Notes: a model not told the origin generated them from the letters alone. Shown: positions 52,811-61,369, counted from the first letter of the stretch. The stretch: 64,000 nucleotides of DNA from Streptacidiphilus sp. P02-A3a (GCF_014084105.1 NZ_CP048289.1:1869922-1933921); one strand, 5' to 3'. Numbers and translations: made by a program.

Positions 52811-54298
52811 GGGACGGCGCTCGGCGAAGACCAGCAGGTGCTGCATCCCCCATTCGGCGGTCTCGATGTCCTGCGCGCGGTCGGCGGACCGGATGATGAT
52901 GCCCCACAGGTGCGCGGCGTCCCGGGCATGGTCGTAGTGGTACTGGAACGAGGCCTGGTACGAGGCGAGTTGAGCGGCCTGCCGGTACATCCCGATCCGG
53001 CAGGCGTGTTCGGTGACGGCCAGCAGGTTGGCGCGCTCGTTCGAGTACCAGACCAGCGGGTCCGCGGTCAGGCGCAGGGCCAGCTCCGGCTCGATCGGCG
53101 AGCGGGCCGCCGCCTGCTGCCGCGGCCGCAGACCGCCGGGCCGGGCCATCTGCTGGTCCGCCAGCCGGGAGAGCTCGATCCAGCCCGCCACGGCTCGCTC
53201 GATGGCTGCCTTCTTCACGTCCTCCGGATCCCGCTGGAGCTGCTCCAGGGCGTAGGAGCGCAACAGGCTGTGCATGTGGAAGCGCAGTTGCAGGCCGCTG
53301 TCCGTGCAGACCGGGGTGAGCAGGCTGGCATCGGTCAGCCTGCCGGTGACCTCGCTCGCCTCGGGTTCGCCGAGCAGCGCGGCGACGGTCCAGTCCGACA
53401 CGTCGTGCTGGCCCAGCAGCGCGAGGAAGCGGAAGGCGCGCTGGTCCAGGGCGCTCAGCTGGGAGTAGCTGAGCCCGACACCGGCGCGCACGGCGAGGTC
53501 GCCGATGGACAGTTCGTCCAGCCGGTGCCGCTCGTCGACCAGCAGCGTGGCCAGGCGCTCCAGCGAGCCGCCGGGGCGGGAGGAGAGTCGCGCCCCGGCG
53601 ATCCGCAGGGCCAGCGGCAGCAGTCCGCACGCCAGGACGATGCGGTCGGCCGCCTCCGGCTCGGCGTCGAAGCGGTCGTCGCCGATGATGCCGCGCAGCA
53701 TCGCCAGGCCCTCGTCGTGGGCCAGGGTGCCGACCGACAGGTGGGTTCCGGTGAGCTCCGCGAGCTGCGGGCCGCCGGTCACGATCACCGCGCAGCCCTC
53801 GCCGCCGGGCAGCAGTGGCCGCAGCTGGGCCGCGTCGGCCGCGTCGTCCGCGACCAGCAGCACCCTGCGGTCGGCCAGCAGCGAGCGGAACAGGACGCTG
53901 CGGGCGTTCGTCGACGGCGGGATCGAGGCCGCCGGTACCCCGACGGACAGCAGGAGTTCACCCAGGGCCTGGCGCGGGTCGAGCGGCTCGGCGGAACTGC
54001 CGCCCAGTTCCACGTACAGCTGCCCGTCCGGGTAGCGGGCCCGGAGCTGGTGGGCCAGGTGAAGGGCCAAGGTGGTCTTTCCCGCGCCGGGGATACCGCT
54101 GAGTACCACGATCGGCATGGCCGACCTGCTGCGTGCGCTCTCGAAGGCCTGCCGCAGCTGCCGGACTTCCTTCTCCCGGCCGATGAAGTCGACGACGGCC
54201 GAGGGCAGTTGGTAGGACGGGAGGAACGAGACGCCGCGGGTCCGGTGCGGGACCGCCGCCGGTCGCGGCTCGACCGGCGGCCGCGGGGCTCGCGCCAC
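52793..54298 (-). CDS. NB-ARC ATPase half of a SARP/AfsR-like regulator
   Basis: A frame of about 501 residues: STAND-type NB-ARC domain with P-loop LSGIPGAGKTTLALHL near residues 65-80, Walker B VLLVADDAADAAQL near 145, an ARC domain (IVLACGLLPLALRIAGARL) and a winged-helix part (LSYSQLSALDQRAFRFLALL, MHSLLRSYA). The TPR region seen in AfsR is mostly missing; the protein ends abruptly (RRPPSSLC) in a 14-bp tandem repeat. The first codon, GTG 54298, has no ribosome site, and the upstream SARP half is in another frame, so this is probably the downstream piece of one broken gene. Confidence 0.75.
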   Translation of the reverse strand: MARAPRPPVEPRPAAVPHRTRGVSFLPSYQLPSAVVDFIGREKEVRQLRQAFESARSRSAMPIVVLSGIPGAGKTTLALHLAHQLRARYPDGQLYVELGGSSAEPLDPRQALGELLLSVGVPAASIPPSTNARSVLFRSLLADRRVLLVADDAADAAQLRPLLPGGEGCAVIVTGGPQLAELTGTHLSVGTLAHDEGLAMLRGIIGDDRFDAEPEAADRIVLACGLLPLALRIAGARLSSRPGGSLERLATLLVDERHRLDELSIGDLAVRAGVGLSYSQLSALDQRAFRFLALLGQHDVSDWTVAALLGEPEASEVTGRLTDASLLTPVCTDSGLQLRFHMHSLLRSYALEQLQRDPEDVKKAAIERAVAGWIELSRLADQQMARPGGLRPRQQAAARSPIEPELALRLTADPLVWYSNERANLLAVTEHACRIGMYRQAAQLASYQASFQYHYDHARDAAHLWGIIIRSADRAQDIETAEWGMQHLLVFAERRPPSSLC

Positions 54299-55083
54299 CG
54301 GGTCGCCGAGGGGTGGTGGGGAACGGCCGGGGTGTCCCAGGTGTCCTGGGCGTTCGCCAGGATCATCCGGTGGACCTGCCGCAGGTCGGGCCCCGGCTCC
54401 ACGCCGAGTTCACTGACGAGGAGTCGGCGCACCGCCGCGTAGACGTCCAGCGCCTCGGCCTGCCGCCCGGCCCGGTGCAGCGAGTTCATCAGCCGCGCCT
54501 GGAGCCGTTCCCGCAGCGGGTGCCGGACGACCAGGGGGCGGAGCTCGTCGATGACCCGTTCGTGCTCGCCGAGCGCGGCGAGCACCTGCAGGTGCTGTTC
54601 GGCGACCGCCAGCCGCCGCTCCTCCAGGTGCGCGACCGCCGACTGCAGCGCCGGGCCGCCGGTCACGTCCTCCAGCGGGTACCCGCGCCAGAGGCCGAGC
54701 GCCAGGGAGAAGTGCCGGGCCGCCGCGGCGACCTCGGAACGCTCCCGGGCCCGGGTGCCCAGGGCCACCTCCTCCTCGAACAGGGTGAGGTCCAACTCGC
54801 ATCTCTCCAGTATGAGTTGGTAGGCGCCGGGATGGGTGACCAGGCGGGGTCGCCGCTCCTCCCCGGGTGGCAGCAGGCGGCGCAGCCCGGCCACGTAGGT
54901 TCTGAGGTTGGAGGCGGGGGACGCCGGTGAGTCGATCCAGACCGAGGCGCTCAAGTGGTCGATGCTGACCACCTCGTTGGCCCGCAGCGCCAGCGCGCTC
55001 AGTACGGCGCGCTGGCGGCGCCCGCCGAGGGCCAGGGCCGACCCCGCGTGCCGCACCTCCACCGGGCCCGTGGCCGCGCCCAC
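54299..55083 (-). pseudogene. SARP (OmpR-type DNA-binding plus BTAD) half of the same regulator, 5'-truncated
   Basis: The frame encodes a winged-helix OmpR-like domain (LALGGRRQRAVLSALALRANEVVSIDHLSASVW) and a bacterial transcriptional activation domain (ERCELDLTLFEEEVALG, SLHRAGRQAEALDVYAAVRRLLVSELGVEPGPDLRQVHRMIL). Near 54310 a one-base shift in a C-rich linker breaks continuity with the NB-ARC half. At the 5' end the usual first six to ten residues (as in LGPLEV) are replaced at about 55070, where sequence changes to an MFS gene on the other strand. Promoter and start are therefore gone. Confidence 0.8.
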
Positions 55084-55372
55084 GATCTACGGCCTGGCCG
55101 GACACCGGGCCCCGCCCGGACGGCACGGAGCGACGGTCGGCCTGGCCGCGACCATCGGCTACGCCGGTCTGGTCCTGGGACCGGCGATCGTGGGCCAGCT
55201 CGCGGCGCTGACCACGCTGCGCACCGCCATCGCCTGCCTGGCGCTGGTGTCCGCCGCGGTCAGCCTCAGCGCGCTGCGGATGCCGTCACCCGACGCCGAC
55301 GCCGACGCCGCCCCGGACGAACCCGGGGACAACCTCGCACCGCAACCCGCCGCCCAGCCCCGAGGACGATGA
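55076..55372 (+). pseudogene. C-terminal remnant of an MFS transporter
   Basis: About 98 residues remain: TIYGLAGHRAPPGRHGATVGLAATIGYAGLVLGPAIVGQLAALTTLRTAIACLALVSAAVSLSAL is the last two or three spans of a drug-type MFS protein (in parts), with a polar tail. The N-terminal ten spans are missing and the frame upstream is antisense to the SARP gene. Its stop overlaps the PIG-L start (ATGA), so it was the upstream gene of that operon. Confidence 0.8.
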
Positions 55373-56277
55373 TGGGCCGTTTCGAGGACAGCCGTTTCGA
55401 GGACAGCCGTTTCGAAGATGGGGGAGCGGCCTCCGTCGTGGTGCTCTCCCCGCACCTGGACGACGCGGTACTCGGTCTGTGGCACGTGCTCGCGGCGGAC
55501 CGGGAGGTCACCGTGGCCACCGTGTTCGCCGGGATACCCGACCCCGGGTTCGTCACCGGACTCGACCGCGACCACGGCGCGGTCGAGTCGGCCGACTGGA
55601 TGCGCCGACGCCGCACCGAGGACCGCGCGGCCCTCGCCCTCGCGGACCTGGAACCCCACCACCTCGACCTGCTGGACATCCAGTACGTCCTGGCCGGAGA
55701 CCCGGAGCAACGCGCCCTGCTCGACCGGGAACCCGGGCGGTTCCTCGCCGTCGTCCGTGAACTGGTCGACCCCGAGGCCCGGGTGGCGGCGGTCGTCGAG
55801 GCGGTCTCCGCGCTCGTCCGCGTCCACCCCCGGCCCTGCCTGGTCTACGCCCCCCTGGGCGTCGGGGGCCATCCGGACCACCTCGCGGTGGCCGGGGCCG
55901 CGCTGCGGCTCGCGGCCTCGGGCCACCGGGTGCGGCTGTGGGCCGACAGCCCCTACTACCTGCGCCACGGACTGCCCGGCCAACTGGGCGGCCCGCCGAA
56001 CCCGGACGCCGACGCGCTGCTCCGCCAGGGCATCCGGGCCCACGCCGGGCACCGGCTGACACCGCACCTGGTGCGCCTGGACGGCGCGGCGGCCGACCGC
56101 AAGGGCGAGGCGATCCGGCGGTACCGCACCGAGTACCCGTCCCTCCAGGACGACTACGGTCCGGTGCCGCTGCCCGACCTGCTCGCGCACGAGGCCTGGT
56201 GGCAGGTCGAGGACACCCCCGCGGGAGCTCACGCGGGAGCTCCGCCGCCCGTTGAGCAGGGACAACAGTCCCTGTGA
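55369..56277 (+). CDS. PIG-L family deacetylase
   Basis: A 302-residue LmbE/PIG-L-like zinc-dependent amidohydrolase, acting on N-acetyl sugars or related metabolites. The metal/catalytic motif is SPHLDDAVLG (residues 27-36; His29, Asp31, Asp32), a variant of AHPDDE with Leu for Pro and Ala for Glu, and GVGGHPDHLAV carries the second His pair. The N-terminus has a tandem FEDSRFEDSRFEDGG repeat, encoded by 15-bp direct repeats. ATG 55369 overlaps the MFS remnant stop; because that gene lost its promoter, expression of this one may be impaired. Confidence 0.88.
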   Translation: MMGRFEDSRFEDSRFEDGGAASVVVLSPHLDDAVLGLWHVLAADREVTVATVFAGIPDPGFVTGLDRDHGAVESADWMRRRRTEDRAALALADLEPHHLDLLDIQYVLAGDPEQRALLDREPGRFLAVVRELVDPEARVAAVVEAVSALVRVHPRPCLVYAPLGVGGHPDHLAVAGAALRLAASGHRVRLWADSPYYLRHGLPGQLGGPPNPDADALLRQGIRAHAGHRLTPHLVRLDGAAADRKGEAIRRYRTEYPSLQDDYGPVPLPDLLAHEAWWQVEDTPAGAHAGAPPPVEQGQQSL

Positions 56278-56354
56278 GCCGTGGCTCCCGGGCTGGTACT
56301 CTCCCCCTCGCTCGTGGGCGTTTCCGACGCTCGCCTTGGTGGAGGGAATTCGTC

Positions 56355-56765
56355 GTGGGGGTTACCGTCAGTTTCGATCTGACGACAGATCAGGTCCAGG
56401 ACGCGCTGCGGTACACGCGCACCGGATTGTTCGCCAACTGGGTCCGGGGGATGGCGGACAAGGGCGTCGCCCTGATCGCGCCGCGGCTCGCCGGGCCCAC
56501 CACGCTGGAGCTGTCGGAGGCGGGCGTGCGGATCAGCACCGGGGCCGGAGTGCAGGAGTTGGGCTGGGCGGACGTGGCCACCGTGAACGAGCGGCAGCAG
56601 GGCTGGGTCATCCAGCAGCGGCCGCGCGGGGTCACGTTCATCCCCGCCTCGGCCGTCGCCGCCGAGGAACGCGCCGCCCTCTCGCAGCAGTTGCGGGCCT
56701 GGGTGGGAGCGAAGTACAAGGTGCGCGAGGGCGGCCTGGCCGCCCCCGTCGGTGTGACGGGCTGA
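56355..56765 (+). CDS. YcxB-like domain protein
   Basis: A 136-residue protein with the YcxB pattern: MGVTVSFDLTTDQVQDALRYTRTG, then TTLELSEAGVRISTGAGVQELGWADVATVNERQQGWVIQQRPRGVTFIPASAV (in parts), the same W-[ED]-V and F-IP-turn seen in the gene at 39212. Unlike that one it has no membrane spans. GTG 56355 has GGAGGG at 56341-56346. It is probably a small PH-like protein of unknown function. Confidence 0.85.
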   Translation: MGVTVSFDLTTDQVQDALRYTRTGLFANWVRGMADKGVALIAPRLAGPTTLELSEAGVRISTGAGVQELGWADVATVNERQQGWVIQQRPRGVTFIPASAVAAEERAALSQQLRAWVGAKYKVREGGLAAPVGVTG

Positions 56766-56807
56766 CGGCGACCGACCGGGCTGTCCCCGGCCCGCCGACG
56801 GGTCCTC

Positions 56808-56888
56808 ATGTACTGCGGCTGGGCGTTCATGACCTGCGGCCTGCTCCTGCTGCTGGTCGGCGTCGCGGTGGCCGTCGGGGGGTCCTGA
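56808..56888 (+). CDS. Possible 26-residue membrane peptide
   Basis: ATG 56808 opens a 26-codon frame, MYCGWAFMTCGLLLLLVGV and so on, that is one hydrophobic helix ending in GGS. It lies 43 nt after the YcxB-like stop on the same strand. No ribosome site is obvious, so it may be chance, though the composition is strikingly membrane-like. Confidence 0.35.
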   Translation: MYCGWAFMTCGLLLLLVGVAVAVGGS

Positions 56889-56895
56889 CCCGGCC

Positions 56896-58089
56896 TCAGC
56901 GCCGGGTGAGCCGGGCGACGGCGGCCACCGCGCGGTCGAGTTCGGCCTCGGTGTTGTAGTAGTGGGGGGAGAGCCGGACCATCGGCCCGAGCGCGCCCGG
57001 CTCCGCGTCGAAGTCCGGCTCCGCGTCGAAGTCCGGGTTCGCCGGGGTGGTGACCCGGACGTTGATGCCCTGGCCGGTCAGCGCGTCGGCGACCGCCGCG
57101 GCGGACAGACCGGCGACGGTGGCGGTCACGATGGCGCACTGGACCCGGCCCCGGTCGTGCGTGGTCACCCCGGGCAGCGCGGCCAGCCGGTCGCGCAGGT
57201 ACCGGCCGAGGTGGGTGGCGCGGGCGCCGATCCGGTCCAGGCCGAGGTCGAGCGCCTGGGAGACGGCGGCGTGCAGGCCCAGGACGTTGCCGCAGCTCCG
57301 CTCCCAGCTCTCGAAGCGGCGGGCGCCGGGCTGCCAGGTGAAGCCTCGGGCGCCGTCGCGGGTGGCGGCGTGCAGGTCGACGACGGCCGGGTCGAGGTAC
57401 GCCAGGGCGGCGTCGCGGACCCAGAGGAACCCGGTGCCGCGCGGGCCGCGCAGGAACTTGCGGCCGGTACCGGTGAGCAGGTCGCAGCCGATCCCGGCCA
57501 CGTCCACCGGGAACTGCCCCACCGACTGGGTGGCGTCCAGCAGGAACGGCACGCCCGCGGCCCGGGTGATCCGGCCGATCTCGGCGGCCGGGTTGACCAG
57601 GCCGCCGCTGGTGGGCACGTGGCTGACGCCGACCAGCCGGGTGCGCTCGTCGATCAGCGCGGCCAGGGCGGCGGTGTCGAGCCGGCCGCTGGGGTCGTCG
57701 GGCACGACGACCACCTCGACCCCGAAGCGCTGGGCGGCCTGGAGGTAGCTGAGCAGGTTGCTGGCGTACTCGGAGCGGCCGGTCAGGATCCGGTCGCCGG
57801 GCCGGAAGCGGAGCGCGTGGAAGGCGGCGTTCCAGGCGTGGGTGCCGTTGTCGAACAGCGCCACCTCCTCGGCCCGGCCGCCCAGTAGCGCGGCCAGCCG
57901 GACGTAGGTCTCGGCCAGCCGCTCGGCGGCCCGGTCGGCGGCCTGGTAGCCGCCGATGGCCGCCTCCAGCGCCAGGTGGTCGGTCATCGCCGCCAGCGTC
58001 CGGCGCGAGAGCAGTCCGGCACCCGCGTTGTCGAGGTGGACGCGGTTCGCGCAGCCGGGGGTCTCCCGGCGCAGCGAGTCGAGGTCCAT
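56896..58089 (-). CDS. Class V (NifS-like) PLP-dependent aminotransferase
   Basis: A 397-residue fold-type I PLP enzyme. The PLP Lys is Lys211 in GTGRKFLRGPRGTGFL, and Asp185 in FLLDATQSVGQ binds the pyridine nitrogen; DNAGAGLLS near residues 20-28 and the C-terminal VRLSPHYYNTEAELDR fit the cysteine desulfurase/isopenicillin-epimerase-like class V group. Substrate is unknown. A PDFDAE duplication near 345-358 arises from an 18-bp tandem repeat. ATG 58089 has GGAGG immediately upstream. It is divergent from the ArsR-type regulator, with a repeat-rich operator between. Confidence 0.9.
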   Translation of the reverse strand: MDLDSLRRETPGCANRVHLDNAGAGLLSRRTLAAMTDHLALEAAIGGYQAADRAAERLAETYVRLAALLGGRAEEVALFDNGTHAWNAAFHALRFRPGDRILTGRSEYASNLLSYLQAAQRFGVEVVVVPDDPSGRLDTAALAALIDERTRLVGVSHVPTSGGLVNPAAEIGRITRAAGVPFLLDATQSVGQFPVDVAGIGCDLLTGTGRKFLRGPRGTGFLWVRDAALAYLDPAVVDLHAATRDGARGFTWQPGARRFESWERSCGNVLGLHAAVSQALDLGLDRIGARATHLGRYLRDRLAALPGVTTHDRGRVQCAIVTATVAGLSAAAVADALTGQGINVRVTTPANPDFDAEPDFDAEPGALGPMVRLSPHYYNTEAELDRAVAAVARLTRR

Positions 58090-58146
58090 GGCCTCCACTG
58101 TGCGGGTCGCCGCGGAAGGGGGCGAGGGGAACGAGGCGAACCCGTG

Positions 58147-58198
58147 AACCGCAAAGAAGTCTTTGCGAAAACCTCTTTGCGAAGAAACCTTTGCGGTT
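58147..58198. promoter_or_regulatory. Operator array with CTTTGCG repeats
   Basis: CTTTGCG starts at 58161, 58175 and 58189, an exact 14-bp period, and an inverted CGCAAAG lies at 58150-58156. The outer arms AACCGCAAAG (58147-58156) and CTTTGCGGTT (58189-58198) are a perfect 10-bp inverted repeat. It sits in the 120-bp divergent promoter and is the obvious target of the adjacent ArsR-type protein. Confidence 0.75.
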
Positions 58199-58211
58199 TA
58201 GTCTGTGGCCC

Positions 58212-58892
58212 ATGGCAGCGGAACGCATGACGGACGAAGACGGCGAAGAACGCGCGGCGGCGCCGCGCCCGAGCGGGCGGGTCGAGCCGGTGCTGGCCCT
58301 GGACGCCAGCGGCCTGCGGGTGCTGGCCCACCCGGTGCGGTCCCGACTGGTGGGCCTGCTGCGCAGGCACGGCCCGGCGACGGCGACCCAGCTTGCCGAG
58401 CGGCTGGGGCTCAACTCCGGAGCGACCAGCTACCACCTGCGGCAGCTGGCCTCGGCCGGGCTGATCGAGGACGACCCGACCCGGGGCAACGCGCGGGAGC
58501 GCTGGTGGCGTTCGGTGTACCGGGCGCAGTCCCTCAACGACCGGGAGCTGATTGGCAGCGAGCCGGAGGCCACCGCGCGGTACCTGCAGACCATCGCCAC
58601 CGGGTACGCCTCGCTGACCCAGCAGGCACTGAACGAGTTCGAGACGATGCCGACGCCCTGGCGGGAGGTCCTCGACCTGAGTGACTGTCCGCTGCTGCTG
58701 ACCCCGGCGGAGGCCGGTGACCTGCGGCGGGAGCTGACCGCCCTGCTGCGCCGGTACCGGCAGGACACCCCGGAGGGGGTCGCGGCGGCCCCGGCCGGGG
58801 CCGAGCGGGTGGCGCTGCTCACCCAGCTGCTGCCCCAGCCGGGGGAGTTGGCGGCCACCGAGCCGGTGGCGGCGGAGGCGGGGCAGCCGTGA
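58212..58892 (+). CDS. ArsR/HTH_20-type transcriptional regulator
   Basis: A 226-residue winged-helix regulator: LRVLAHPVRSRLVGLLRRHGPATATQLAERLGLNSGATSYHLRQLASAGLIEDD (in parts, residues 28-82) is the helix-turn-helix, followed by a helical domain with NARERWWRSV and FETMPTPWREVLDL. Such proteins usually repress an adjacent exporter. ATG 58212 was chosen; ATG 58227 is possible. It overlaps the MFS gene by 4 nt (GTGA) and is divergent from the aminotransferase. Confidence 0.9.
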   Translation: MAAERMTDEDGEERAAAPRPSGRVEPVLALDASGLRVLAHPVRSRLVGLLRRHGPATATQLAERLGLNSGATSYHLRQLASAGLIEDDPTRGNARERWWRSVYRAQSLNDRELIGSEPEATARYLQTIATGYASLTQQALNEFETMPTPWREVLDLSDCPLLLTPAEAGDLRRELTALLRRYRQDTPEGVAAAPAGAERVALLTQLLPQPGELAATEPVAAEAGQP

Positions 58893-60187
58893 CGGCGGCG
58901 GGGGGCATGACCGCGACGCCGGTCGAGCAGCGGCCGGTACGGGGCCGGTGGGGCCTGTGGGTGGAGAGGGACTTCCGACGGCTGTGGATCGGCGAGACCG
59001 CCAGCGGCCTGGGTACCGCGGTCGGCGAGGTCTCGCTGGTCCTGGTGGCGGTGGGGGTGCTCCGGGCCGGCTCGTTCATGGTGGGGGTGCTCACCGCCTC
59101 GGCCTGGCTGCCCTGGCTGTTCCTCGGCCTCTCGGCCGGTGCCTGGGTGGACCGGTGGTCCCGCCGGACCGTGATGCTGGTCGGTGACCTGCTGCTGCTG
59201 GCGCTGTTCGCGAGCGTGCCGGTGGCCGAGTGGACCGGCGTGCTCACCGTCTGGCAGCTGGTGGCGGTGGCCTTCCTGGCCGGTGCGGTGAAGGTGTTCT
59301 TCACCACCGCCTACCGGACGCTGCTGCCCGCACTGGTCGCCGAACCCGACGTGCTGGAGGCCAACGTCAAGCTGCAGAGCAGCGCGGCGGCCATGGACGT
59401 GGCCGGTCCCGGGGTCGCCGGGGTCGTCGCCGAGGCCTTCGGGGCCGTCACCGGACTGCTCATCGACGCCTGCTCCTACCTGCTCTCCGCCCTCTGTCTC
59501 AGCGCCATCGACGCGCGGGAGGAGCGCCCGGCGCGCGCTGAGCGGCGCGGGATCCGACAGGAGGTGGCCGAGGGCGTCCGCTTCGTCGTCCACGATCCGT
59601 ACCTGCGCACCGTCTCCTACTTCGCCGGGCTGGGAAACCTGGGGCTGAGCGGCTTGCAGGCGGTGCAGACGGTGCTGCTGGTCCGCAGCGTCGGGCTCCG
59701 GCCCGGCGGGGTCGGCGCGGTGTTCGCGGTGGTGAGCGTGGGCGGACTGGTGGGCGCCGCGATCGCCGGGCGGATCGCGGCCCGCTTCGGGACCGCGCGC
59801 GGGCTGCTGCTCTGCGAGCTGATCGGGGCGCCGTTCCTGCTGCTGCTGCCGTTCGCCGGACGCTGGCTGCCGCTGCCGGTGTGCGTGGCCGCCTGGGCGG
59901 TCGCCGTCGGCGGGGTGGTCGCGGGCAATGTGATCACCGGCAGCTTCTTCCAGAGCTACTGCCCGCCGGAGCTGCTCGGCCGCATCAACTCCTGTTCGTC
60001 GAGCATCGGTTACGGCGCGATGCCGGTGGGGGCGCTGCTGGGCGGCTTCCTGGGCGGGGAGTTCGGCAGCAGGGCGGCGGCCTGGGTCATGGCGTCCGTG
60101 GTGGTGTCCGCCGGGTGGGTGATCCTGGCGAGCCCGATCCGAGGCCGACGCGATCTGCCACGGCGTACCGACGGCGTGATTGTCTGA
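58889..60187 (+). CDS. MFS transporter (DHA3/enterobactin-exporter-like)
   Basis: A 432-residue inner-membrane permease with about 12 hydrophobic spans. The loop signature GAWVDRWSRRTVMLVGD (near residues 83-99) and the later GRIAARFGTARGLLLCE are the paired MFS motif A copies. The N-terminus WVERDFRRLWIGETASGLGTAVGEV is typical of the MFS_3/DHA3 group that exports macrolides or siderophores. It is co-translated with the ArsR-type regulator, so it is probably derepressed by the compound it exports. GTG 58889 is the coupled start. Confidence 0.93.
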   Translation: MTAAGGMTATPVEQRPVRGRWGLWVERDFRRLWIGETASGLGTAVGEVSLVLVAVGVLRAGSFMVGVLTASAWLPWLFLGLSAGAWVDRWSRRTVMLVGDLLLLALFASVPVAEWTGVLTVWQLVAVAFLAGAVKVFFTTAYRTLLPALVAEPDVLEANVKLQSSAAAMDVAGPGVAGVVAEAFGAVTGLLIDACSYLLSALCLSAIDAREERPARAERRGIRQEVAEGVRFVVHDPYLRTVSYFAGLGNLGLSGLQAVQTVLLVRSVGLRPGGVGAVFAVVSVGGLVGAAIAGRIAARFGTARGLLLCELIGAPFLLLLPFAGRWLPLPVCVAAWAVAVGGVVAGNVITGSFFQSYCPPELLGRINSCSSSIGYGAMPVGALLGGFLGGEFGSRAAAWVMASVVVSAGWVILASPIRGRRDLPRRTDGVIV

Positions 60188-60199
60188 CGTGATGTCAGA
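60183..60199. terminator. Small hairpin between the MFS and GH25 genes
   Basis: TCTGAC (60183-60188) and GTCAGA (60194-60199) form a 6-bp stem with loop GTGAT at the convergent gene ends. A weak bidirectional terminator is plausible. Confidence 0.4.
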
Positions 60200-60238
60200 T
60201 CTGCTCGTTGCCGTCGGTTGCGTCGGTTGCCGGTGGCG

Positions 60239-61192
60239 TCAGTTGTCGGCCGGGGCCGCCGGGGCGGGGACGGTGGCGGCCGCGGGGGAGTGGCCCGCGG
60301 CGGTGAGCGCGGAGGTAACCGCGGCGTGGACCTGGTCCGGTGTCGTGCCACCTGCCTTCGACAGCGCGGACACCGCCGCCGAGAGCGCGGTGACCTGCGC
60401 GGACAGGGCGGAGATCTGGCTCAGCAGGGTGCGGTTGTGCACGTCCAGGTACTCGAAGAAGTCCGCGATGGTGCGGGTCGCCTGGGTGCCGTCCGGGTTC
60501 TTGATGCCGGCGTCGGGCACCACGTGGTCCATCAGGGTCTGCACGAAGAGTTCTGCGTCTGCGGGTGTCACGGGATCCTCCGAGGAAGGCGGCGCGGTGG
60601 TGCGCGCGGTGGTCTTGGCGAGCGCCCACTGCTTGAGCGCCTGGGCGTCCGCCATCGAGCAGAAGTCCTTGTCCACCGGGCTCGCGCTGAACTGGTGGAA
60701 CAGCCAGGGGTGTTGGATGCCCGGCTGACCGGCGGGCAGTCCGGCGGTGGCGATCCACAGGAAGTCACCGCAGTCGGACGTGGTGTCCACGTTCAGCCAG
60801 TAGTCCTTGTCGCAGTACAGACCGACCTGGTTCTGCGGCAACTTGCTCTGGACATGGGCGATCCAGGCGTCCTTGTAGGAGGCCTGCTGCGCCTTCGGGA
60901 CGTTCAGGTTGGCGGCGTCGTAACCCTCCCAGTCGAGTGCCACCAGCGCGCCGGGGGCGGGCTGCGCCACGGAGAGGAAGTGATCCGCCTCGGTCTGGGG
61001 GGAGTTGGCCATGTCGGGATAGTGGTAGACGCCGGCCACCAGTCCGGCCGAGACCGCGTGCTGGTACTGCGCCTGCCAGTTGGGGTTGGTGTAGCCAAGG
61101 CCCTGGGTGACCTTGACGAACGCGAAGGACAGGCCGGCGCTGTCCGGGGCTGTCGACTGGTACGAGGACCAGTCCTGACCGTAGCTGCCCAT
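60239..61192 (-). CDS. GH25-type lysozyme without signal peptide
   Basis: A 317-residue muramidase-like protein. The N-terminal 200 residues are a GH25 barrel: catalytic-site Asp7 (SYGQDWSSYQ) and the pair Asp87/Glu89 in ALDWEGYDA, with FAFVKVTQG and AGVYHYPDM between. The C-terminal 110 residues are helical with alanine/serine heptads, a possible coiled coil. No signal peptide is seen at MGSYGQDW, unlike secreted Streptomyces cellosyls, so it resembles a phage endolysin or is released by lysis. Start ATG 61192; no further upstream start adds a signal sequence. Confidence 0.85.
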   Translation of the reverse strand: MGSYGQDWSSYQSTAPDSAGLSFAFVKVTQGLGYTNPNWQAQYQHAVSAGLVAGVYHYPDMANSPQTEADHFLSVAQPAPGALVALDWEGYDAANLNVPKAQQASYKDAWIAHVQSKLPQNQVGLYCDKDYWLNVDTTSDCGDFLWIATAGLPAGQPGIQHPWLFHQFSASPVDKDFCSMADAQALKQWALAKTTARTTAPPSSEDPVTPADAELFVQTLMDHVVPDAGIKNPDGTQATRTIADFFEYLDVHNRTLLSQISALSAQVTALSAAVSALSKAGGTTPDQVHAAVTSALTAAGHSPAAATVPAPAAPADN

Positions 61193-61275
61193 GAGTCACC
61201 GTGCTTCCCGGAGTGCGGGCGCCAGAGTACGAACACTGGAGTACGAGTACCGCAGTGCGGACGCCCTCTGGTGAA

Positions 61276-61287
61276 AACGCTAGCGTT
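61276..61287. promoter_or_regulatory. 12-bp palindrome upstream of the GH25 gene
   Basis: AACGCTAGCGTT is perfectly symmetric and lies about 85 bp upstream of the GH25 start. Direct repeats of GAGTACGA near 61225-61245 and CCAGAG/CTCTGG arms flank the same region. It may be an operator. Confidence 0.4.
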
Positions 61288-61369
61288 CGCACACGGTGGT
61301 TCGGTGGAGGTGGCGTCGTCCAGGTGTTGCGTGCCGGTCGGCGCGCAACAACTCGGGGTTTACCGGGCG

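Noticed and set aside
53785..54298. Continuation of the SARP frame past the frameshift
   Set aside because: Beyond about 54310 this frame is Arg/Ser/Pro noise while the NB-ARC domain is in another frame.
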